Assembly: GCA_023525715.1 (NCBI GenBank)
Contig: CM042013.1
Location: 83,378,494 to 83,442,493 of the forward strand
DNA: 64,000 nt
Source of the DNA: Cichorium intybus
Lineage: Eukaryota > Streptophyta > Magnoliopsida > Asterales > Asteraceae
Direction of reading: 5' to 3'
The notes below the pieces were generated by a model that searched no databases, was not told the DNA's origin, and worked only from the letters and a program-made list of their open reading frames with translations. Numbering within the stretch: position 1 is the stretch's first letter; every line of letters begins with the position of its first letter. Positions 58,592 through 64,000 of the stretch are shown here, in pieces. The position numbers and the translations under genes were made by a program.

Positions 58592-59366
58592 TGTTGGATT
58601 AGGTGTCTAAGCCATGACTAATAATTAATATTTATCTAATTAATAGTAGCATAATCCATTTGGGTTGCCCTCATAGCAGGAGGTTTGGTAGAAAGTTCGG
58701 TAGAGAGAAAGATTGATTTATTATCTGATTAATAAATCAATAGAAATTAAATATATGGTTTATTAATATATTAAAGTGATAATATATTAATTAGAAACTA
58801 TATTAATTAATTAGAAATTAATCTGGAATTAATTGGAATTAATTTGGTGATTAAATTAATTAATTAAAGGTGTAAAGACTAAAATTGTAATTATTCAATA
58901 GTTGAGTAAGTGACATTTTTAGCAGTATATATTAATGGCGGAATTATATATATAGATATATATATTTTCGATTTAATATATAGGATAAATATAGTTTGAA
59001 TTATTAAGATAAAAGCTTATCTTAATTTGAATTCAAAAAGGTTTATCTTTAAGGTTTATCTGGTTATCTGCTGGAGCCTATAAATAGGGAGCCCCAGAGC
59101 ACCATAACCTGCGCCATTTTTCCCTCTGACTCTCTCTGGATTTTCGAAGACCTCCTGGCTTGGGTGTGACTGCATTTGAGGCAAGATAATTTTGTTGCTT
59201 CGCTTCCAAGAAACGCTAAAATGTTAGTTTTTCTATTTTCTTTCTTTTAGTTTATTTCTTCTGGCCTTTAAGATTTTGTTATATGTTTAATTAGAAGAAA
59301 ACTTAGATCATCATAGGTTGCATGTGAACTTAGGTTATTTAGTGCATAGTTGCAGAAAACCTTTCA
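58592..59366 (+). repeat. 3' LTR of the MON1-intron Copia
   Basis: A complete 775-bp LTR with a TATA-like CCTATAAATAGGGAGCC near 59078. It is colinear with the solo LTR at 10203-10976. Confidence 0.93.
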
Positions 59367-60189
59367 ATTTCACAATTATGATATATATTTCACCACAAAG
59401 AAAAATGTCACACTCACTTTCCTGATTTCATTTGGCTCGACTCCCCAGATATGGAAATGAACACAAGCTAGCAGGATTTTCAGCAACTCTACAAGCCATT
59501 ATTTCCTTTGTTGAAAATGGGTAATTTTAATATTAGGTTATTAACATCCACTATTTGTTTATACAACTCGATTTATTCTTCCTATTTAATTTTTCAAGGG
59601 AGGCCGGGTTAAAATGGTTAGGGCAGGAAAACACCAGGTCAGAATTTTCCTGATTTTAAATCTAAATAAGTAAATATCATCACCTACCAAAACCAAAAAC
59701 CAAAAACTAAAAAAAAAAATACATGAACGTGACCTTGATTTTTTAATGTACAGGTGGTTTTTGTTGTAAAAGGACCAATTTATTTAGTTTGCATAAGTTG
59801 TACAGAAGAGTCTTACGAGTCACTAAACAGGCAACTTGAACTTCCTTATGGTCATGTACCAATGCGTATTATTCTTATTATAAATTTATAATCACTTGAA
59901 TCGTGTATAATTATTAATTAATTAATTACATGGATGCAGATGGTACTTATTCTTACAAAATCTGTAAATAAATGTTTTGAGAGGAATCCTAAGGCTCAAA
60001 TATTATTTGACTTAAATATTGATTGTTCTATTTTTCAAAATTTGACAGCTAACTATTATTCTTTATTGAGAGGATAATGACCCTGAAAAGTATCGATATG
60101 ATGAATATTGTTTTGCTGGAGGACTGGTTGAGTATGTGAAGTGGCTAAATGTAGATAAGGTGCTTGCCTTTTCCTACACTGTAATTTCA

Positions 60190-60423
60190 GTTTTTATTAA
60201 TTTAAAAAATTTACCAAATTATTAATTGGTATTTCAAAATTTTTCTTTATTAAAATATTATACTTTGGAAAATCAACCCAATTATAGCAGTGAAATTTGC
60301 TTTGTATTTGTATGATGTTTCTATAATTGGATATGTTTTTCAAAGTAAAATGTTGTAATTGGATAAATGAAAGTAGGATGCTATAATAACGGATCAATGG
60401 AAGTACATTGCTATTTTCTATAA
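60190..60423. mobile_element. diverged MITE copy
   Basis: It resembles the MITE at 60775-61071 (ATTATACTTTGGAAAA, AATTATAGCAGTGAAATTTGCT, and a right end AATGGAAGTACATTGCTATTTT). It is too worn to fix its ends. Confidence 0.5.
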
Positions 60424-60536
60424 TTAACTCATGTTCTGAAACCCAAAATGTAAGTTAGTTTGACTAGTCATTGAGTCAACCATGGTCAGATTGCGTTGAT
60501 CAATGATGTCAACATAATGTAAAATCTATTTAATGT

Positions 60537-60537
<1 letters not shown>

Positions 60538-60608
<71 letters not shown>
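60538..60608. repeat. (TA)n microsatellite in the captured GYRB intron
   Basis: An uninterrupted TA run of about 35 units. Confidence 0.92.
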
Positions 60609-60612
<4 letters not shown>

Positions 60613-60774
60613 TACATACCCAAAGAGCATTAAAATCTTGGGAAGTTCTACAACACTATAGGAAAAGGTACAAAAACTTATCAAATTAACAAAGTTAAAA
60701 ATCATTTAATAAGTAAACAAATAGTCAATGACAAACAAATGTGTCGTTTATGGTACATATTTTATCAGGTTAAA

Positions 60775-61071
60775 TGCAAGAAATAGCAACACTTCCATTT
60801 ATTTGTTTGTCATAGCATCATACTTCCATTTCTTTCCATTAGAGTGTTATACTTTGAAGAAAACTGCCAAATATAGCAATTTCATTAAAAAGCAGTTTTG
60901 CTGCTATAATTTGGTAGATTTTTCTCAGTATAATGTCCTAATTAGAAAAAAATTAGAAGCACAATTCGATAGATTTTTCAAAGTACAATGTATTAATAAG
61001 GAAAAAGAAAATGGAAGAAAGTAGCATGCCATAATACAAACATAAATGAAAGTACGTTGCTATTTCTTGCA
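60775..61071. mobile_element. MITE with 16-bp TIRs
   Basis: Perfect inverted ends TGCAAGAAATAGCAAC (60775-60790) and GTTGCTATTTCTTGCA (61056-61071) bound about 297 bp of AT-rich, partly self-complementary DNA with no coding capacity. The target duplication is not clear, so the superfamily is not assigned. Confidence 0.78.
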
Positions 61072-61171
61072 TGTAAGTAACATATTGTTTTCTTATTTAG
61101 CAACCACTTCATGACATCTTGAGCTTTAGAAAAGAAGCAGATGGCACACTATTGATGTAGCTTTCTAATGG

Positions 61172-61636
61172 TAATACGCTACTCTCTTCTTTATTTTCAC
61201 ATATATTTTGGTTTACTTTTTTTGTAATGATATACATGAAAATTTTGAATTTTATCCAGAATATCGCATGGAAAATTTGAAAATGATAAAAGCTTTACAT
61301 TATCAATTGATGGATTTACTAGTGCCACTACATAGCATGATGGCAATCTAAATTGGTATGACTTTTTTCAAATTTGACTGTAGGTCACAGATGCATATTC
61401 AGATACAAACGGGGTGTTGGTCACTATGAAGACATTTGTATTTTGAATATTTAGAATATTGTTGTTAAACAAGTTTAGATTTAATTTTAGTAATGACATT
61501 GTGTTTTTACATTATCTTAATTGTCTTGTTAGTAATTCATATGCCATTAAATTAAAAAAAAACGACTTATTTTTTTAATGTAATTTTTTAGCAATAAATG
61601 TGAAAAATGACATTATTTTAGTGGCATAATAGGAAA
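61172..61636. other. CACTA interior right of GYRB
   Basis: It is AT-rich and possibly remaining GYRB intron. Apart from the short DAYSDT-like scrap near 61388, nothing is recognised. Confidence 0.4.
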
Positions 61637-61949
61637 GTGCCACTAAAACCCAAAACATCAACCGCGGCAGAATGAAAAAGTGTCACTAAAACCCAAAACG
61701 TCAACCGCGACACAATGAAAAAGTACCACTAAAACTCAAAACGTCAACTGTGACACAATGAAAAAGTACCACTAAAACCCAAACCGTCAACCGCGACATA
61801 ATGAAAAAGTGTCACTAAAGACTTTGTGGCACTGCTTTTAGTGACACTTTTTTTTTGTGCCGTGGATTGCCACATGGGCCTTTAGTAGCACTTTTTGGGT
61901 TTTTAGTGCCACATTTTTTATGCCACTAAATGTCATTTTATTTGTAGTG
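61637..61949. repeat. 43-bp tandem repeats and right subterminal region of the CACTA element
   Basis: Units beginning GTGCCACTAAAACCC, GTGTCACTAAAACCC and GTACCACTAAAA start at 61637, 61680, 61723, 61766 and (partial) 61809, exactly 43 bp apart, each with a core like AAAACGTCAACCGCGACA. Further TTTAGTGGCAC-type motifs run to the TIR. Such subterminal arrays are the transposase-binding region in CACTA elements. Confidence 0.9.
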
Positions 61950-62531
61950 GAGTAAAGCATACGATTGAGAGAGCTTCAACCCAAAAATACAATGGCGAAT
62001 TCGCAAAATTTAACATTGTTCTTGCTGTTTCGCATAAGGAGCGATTATGACGTTTAACAACCGCATTTTGTTGAGAAGTATAGGGTGCTGAAAAGTTGTA
62101 TTTAATGCCCCTTTCTCTCAAAAACCCATCCAAAGTCTGGTTCTTGAACTCAGATCCATTATCATTGTGTATCGTTCGGACGCTCTTTTCAATGTTACTT
62201 CCATGTTCTTGATAAAATCAATGATTTCCTTTGCAGCATCGGATTTATTTCGAAGAAATAAAACCCAAGTAAATCGAGAGAAATCCTCAACTATCACTAG
62301 AACATATTTCTTCTTCCATAGTGATTCTACTGCTGATGGACCACAAAGAACCATGAATAAAAGAGAAAGGGGTTCAGTAATCTTCGGATCAACAATAGTT
62401 GGATGCCTTTACTTTGTTTGCTTGCCATGTTCACAAGCAGAACAAAGTGTATCATTATCAAATTTAAGCACATGCATGCCACGAACCAGATCCATAGCCA
62501 CTAACTTGTTGATTGCTTTGAAGTTTAAGTG
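61950..62531 (-). pseudogene. Copia GAG-pre-integrase and integrase core (third element)
   Basis: Minus-strand text begins HLNFKAINKLVAMDLVRGMH at 62531, then the zinc pair CSACEHGKQTK, LCGPSAVESLWKKKYVLVIV, FSRFTWVLFLRNKSDAAKEI, and after a frameshift GIKYNFSAPYTSQQNAVVKR and FWVEALSIVCFT at 61953. The first catalytic Asp (HMDL) appears as FMVL, a mutation. It continues at 49967 beyond the CACTA element. Confidence 0.88.
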
Positions 62532-64000
62532 TGTCACACCCCCAAACCACGATAGCGGAATCGTTTGAGGGTGGAATGGAACATAGCATCAAAACTATTG
62601 CATACATTGAAACACAAGTATATAAACAACCATTATACATTATAATTGGAAAGTTACATTGTTCAACATTATTGTTTCAACCCAATTACATTATGATAAC
62701 AAAATAAGAAAAAGAGACGTCTTCGCGTCCCATCCCTAAAGATTAGTCATACCTGACTAATTGTTACCTGAGAATACAAGTAATTTTACAAGTGTCAACA
62801 TTACGTTTGTGAGTTCATAAGATTTTGTAGTGAGAAACTCAGTATTTCCTTTGTGAAAACCAGTAGCGTATGTACCAAGAAAGTAGCGTATGTACCAAGA
62901 AAAACAGTATTTTCTTTAACGTAATTATAGTTTTAAATCTATAAAACCCTTGTGTAAGTAAAACCATACTTATTTTTATCTTGATAAAATGTAGTTTTAA
63001 TTCCGTAAAACTTGTATGTATAAGTAAAATTGTACTTATAGTTGCATCTTGATAAAATGTAGTTTTAATTTCATAAAACCCGTATGTATAAGCAAAACCG
63101 TACTTATATTTGTATCTTGATAAAATGTGGTTTTAAATCCATAAAACTCGTATGTATAAGTAAACCATACTTATATTTTGTACAAAGCAACATGTAGTTT
63201 TATATTTACATAAAACCGATTGAAGATGTTTTTCCCCAAACCAAGGATATCCGTTGTTGTTCATGTGAGTTATTATAACCTCGCTATGACATGATGGCAT
63301 GTCACGACGCTCTTTAGACGTCGCAGTGTTAAGACATTTGTCACAATTGATCCGTCGGTCGTAGTTGTGGCTAACAACCATAGGTGGGGATTGTCAGTCT
63401 CATATAGAAATATATACAACTATCTCGCTCATGAATGATTAAGGTTATAATCTAGGACTTAATGTGGACTTCTTTTAGTACAGTGAAGAAATGCCTCACA
63501 TAACTACCCAACGTGATGTTTTATTCTAGTTCGTACCGAAATGAAATCATTTGTATTTGTAATTATCAGAATATGCTCATGATAATTATAACGTAAAACA
63601 TTGCTTGTAAATGTATTGAAAACTCATTTGTATATGTAATTATCAAAATGTCCATGATAATTATAGTATGTAATAATTATATATTCATATAATTATCTTT
63701 CGTGTTTCTATCGTATTTTGGTCGTTTGTTCCATAAATTATACCCATTATAATTTATATAAATGTTTTCGTCATGTTAACGTATTTAGGCCTAAAAGATG
63801 TTAAGTAGTTGAAATGAATAATTTCTTACATCTAAGGCACTAAATATAATTAACAAGATAAATTAATAATTTATCAAACAAGGCATTGCAAGTTGTTATT
63901 TTTTGTCATTTTACATAAATGATGAAAACATTTTTAGTTCTTGTCTTTTTATCAAAATGATGGTAACCTTTCAAATAGTGATTTTTCATACACTATACTT
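62532..64000 (-). mobile_element. Ty3/Gypsy LTR (partial), running off the window
   Basis: The plus strand starts TGTCACACCCCCAAACCACG, the complement of an LTR end GGGGGTGTGACA as in the Gypsy element at 22871. 63365-63400 (GGCTAACAACCATAGGTGGGG) is the complement of text in that LTR (CCCCACCTATGGTTGTTAG). The left flank AAGTG (62527-62531) is the likely half of a target duplication. The other end is beyond the window. No coding frame was found. Confidence 0.8.
62924..63210. repeat. 68-bp tandem repeats within the Gypsy LTR
   Basis: Units built on TTGATAAAATGTAGTTTTAA then CATAAAACCCGTATGTATAAG recur with starts at 62991, 63059, 63127 and 63194, plus a partial unit before. The period is 68, 68, then 67 bp. 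Confidence 0.88.

Larger units (their letters stand above)
52099..59366 (+). mobile_element. Copia LTR retrotransposon inserted in the captured MON1 intron
   Basis: The 5' end TGTTGGATTAGGTGTCTAAG (52099) and the 3' LTR end ACCTTTCA (59366) are flanked by the 5-bp repeat ATTTC (52094-52098 and 59367-59371). The 3' LTR (58592-59366, 775 bp) follows a purine tract AAGTGGGAGAC. The 5' LTR matches it only over its first 240 bp (52099-52338) and then departs into unrelated AT-rich sequence. The whole promoter/R/U5 part and the primer site are not found at the 5' end. Gag and pol of a Ty1/Copia element follow (53701-57733). It is the source family of the solo LTRs in copy 1. Confidence 0.93.
51095..59993 (+). 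pseudogene. MON1: captured MON1 (SAND family) gene fragment with introns
   Basis: Exons of MON1, the RAB7 guanine-exchange partner of CCZ1 needed for vacuolar trafficking, are readable with introns. Exon 1 is 51095-51599 (MRSDASSSLFFEEAKESTGQ, later SAQSQWVPGKWHMD). Exon 2 is 51994-52072 (SWRQRKKHFFVLSHS). Exon 3 is 59449-59520 (RYGNEHKLAGFSATLQAIIS). Exon 4 is about 59598-59637 (VKMVRAGKHQ). Exon 5 is 59754-59855 (VVFVVKGPIYLVCISCTEES). Exon 6 starts at 59940 (MVLILTKSVNKCFERNPK) and breaks off near 59993. Exon 1 has a one-base loss near 51430 and exon 2 another after SHS. The exon 3/4 junction also looks one base short. The last two thirds of the protein are absent. Retained introns show DNA-level capture, not retroposition. 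A Copia sits in intron 2 (52099-59366). Confidence 0.9.
60030..61171 (+). pseudogene. GYRB: captured GYRB (organellar DNA gyrase subunit B) exon fragments
   Basis: A first exon of about 60030-60159 encodes, after a frame break, NDPEKYRYDEYCFAGGLVEY then VKWLNVDK before a GT. A second exon, 61101-61170, encodes QPLHDILSFRKEADGT and, after a one-base loss, IDVA followed by a stop where the family has a Gln before Trp. The combination AGGL-EYV-WLN-DK followed by PLHD-L-FRKE is characteristic of plant GYRB, the ATPase subunit of gyrase in plastids and mitochondria (GHKL/transducer region). A short CAGATGCATATTCAGATAC at about 61388 may be a scrap of the next exon (DAYSDT). Intron 60160-61100 contains a (TA)n run and MITEs. 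The fragment joins MON1 exon 6 directly at about 59993-60030, a chimeric junction. Confidence 0.82.
49971..61949 (+). mobile_element. gene-capturing CACTA-type transposon (RABA, MON1 and GYRB fragments)
   Basis: The left end CACCACAAACAAAGTGATATT and the right end (reverse complement CACTACAAATAAAATGACATT) match at about 25 of the first 30 bases. The 3-bp direct duplication GAG flanks both (49968-49970, 61950-61952), as for CACTA elements. Subterminal repeats TTTAGTGGCAC / AGTGACAC occur at both ends. Joining the flanks through one GAG keeps the Copia integrase in frame as SIVCFT-HNRSYIYR, so the borders are exact. No transposase is visible. Between the ends lie exon-intron fragments of three host genes, all on plus, plus MITEs and the nested Copia at 52099-59366. 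Without that Copia the transposon would be about 4.7 kb. Three captured loci in one element class it with Pack-CACTA/transduplicating transposons. Confidence 0.92.
47980..62531 (-). mobile_element. Copia remnant (third element), split by a MITE and a CACTA transposon
   Basis: Minus-strand Copia pol reads from GAG-pre-integrase at 62531 leftward to the integrase core at 61950. It then resumes at 49970 and runs through the integrase C-terminal part, the linker and RT to about 47980, where it fades after KIPMA. LTRs are not visible at either end: the right side is cut by a Gypsy LTR at 62532, and the left end is truncated. It is older than everything inserted in it. Confidence 0.88.

Noticed and set aside
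62820..62832. TTTTGTAGTG as the missing partner of the CACTA end at 2946
   Set aside because: It lies inside a Gypsy LTR, lacks subterminal repeats, and the next three bases do not match the TGT flank.
1..64000. CRISPR arrays, operons or bacterial origins
   Set aside because: None seen. Introns, MITEs and LTR elements mark this as plant nuclear DNA.

Overview
The window is nuclear DNA of a flowering plant: it has GT-AG introns, AT-rich spacers, plant-type LTR retrotransposons and plant gene families. The retroelement families (Copia elements with an env-like third reading frame opening MAPVFEFVPP, and an LTR family beginning TGTTGGATTAGGTGTCTAAG) suggest a eudicot, most likely Asteraceae. 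That placement is inference; no database search was possible.

Layout. 1-2945 holds the last three exons of a bHLH transcription factor of the FBH/bHLH122-130 type and spacer. 2946-3117 is an orphan CACTA transposon end. 3370-19372 is a 16-kb Sirevirus-like Copia element on the minus strand (TSD ATTAT). It carries a solo LTR (TSD GTTTT), a nested non-autonomous gag-bearing element (13189-18197, TSD ATTTA), and a 3.4-kb internal inversion that split a second solo LTR. 20185-39607 is a related Copia element, interrupted by a young Ty3/Gypsy element (22871-32132, TSD CAACA, about seven visible differences between its 1929-bp LTRs). Both Copia elements carry, antisense between pol and env, a decayed reading frame with Agenet/Tudor-like repeats.

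39608-47979 is the genic island: an apparently intact two-exon RABA4-type Rab GTPase gene (43087-44192, minus), an hAT-type MITE (44906-45086, 8-bp TSD), and an apparently intact thaumatin-like/PR-5 gene (46758-47555, minus).

47980-62531 is a remnant of a third Copia element (minus), hit by a Mutator-type MITE (48073-48242, 9-bp TSD) and by a large CACTA-type transposon (49971-61949, TSD GAG). Removing that transposon restores the integrase reading frame across the site. No transposase is visible in it. It carries fragments of three unrelated host genes in one orientation: a RABA/Rab11 first exon, several exons of the vacuolar-trafficking gene MON1, and exons of organellar DNA gyrase GYRB. 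A fourth Copia element (52099-59366, TSD ATTTC) inserted into a MON1 intron inside it. This gene-capturing, multiply nested transposon is the main discovery of the window.

62532-64000 is part of another Gypsy LTR with 68-bp tandem repeats. The only genes that look functional are the Rab GTPase, the thaumatin-like gene and possibly the bHLH gene continuing to the left. Insertion order can be read from the nesting, and most premature stops in the younger elements are C-to-T type changes, as expected of methylated transposon DNA.
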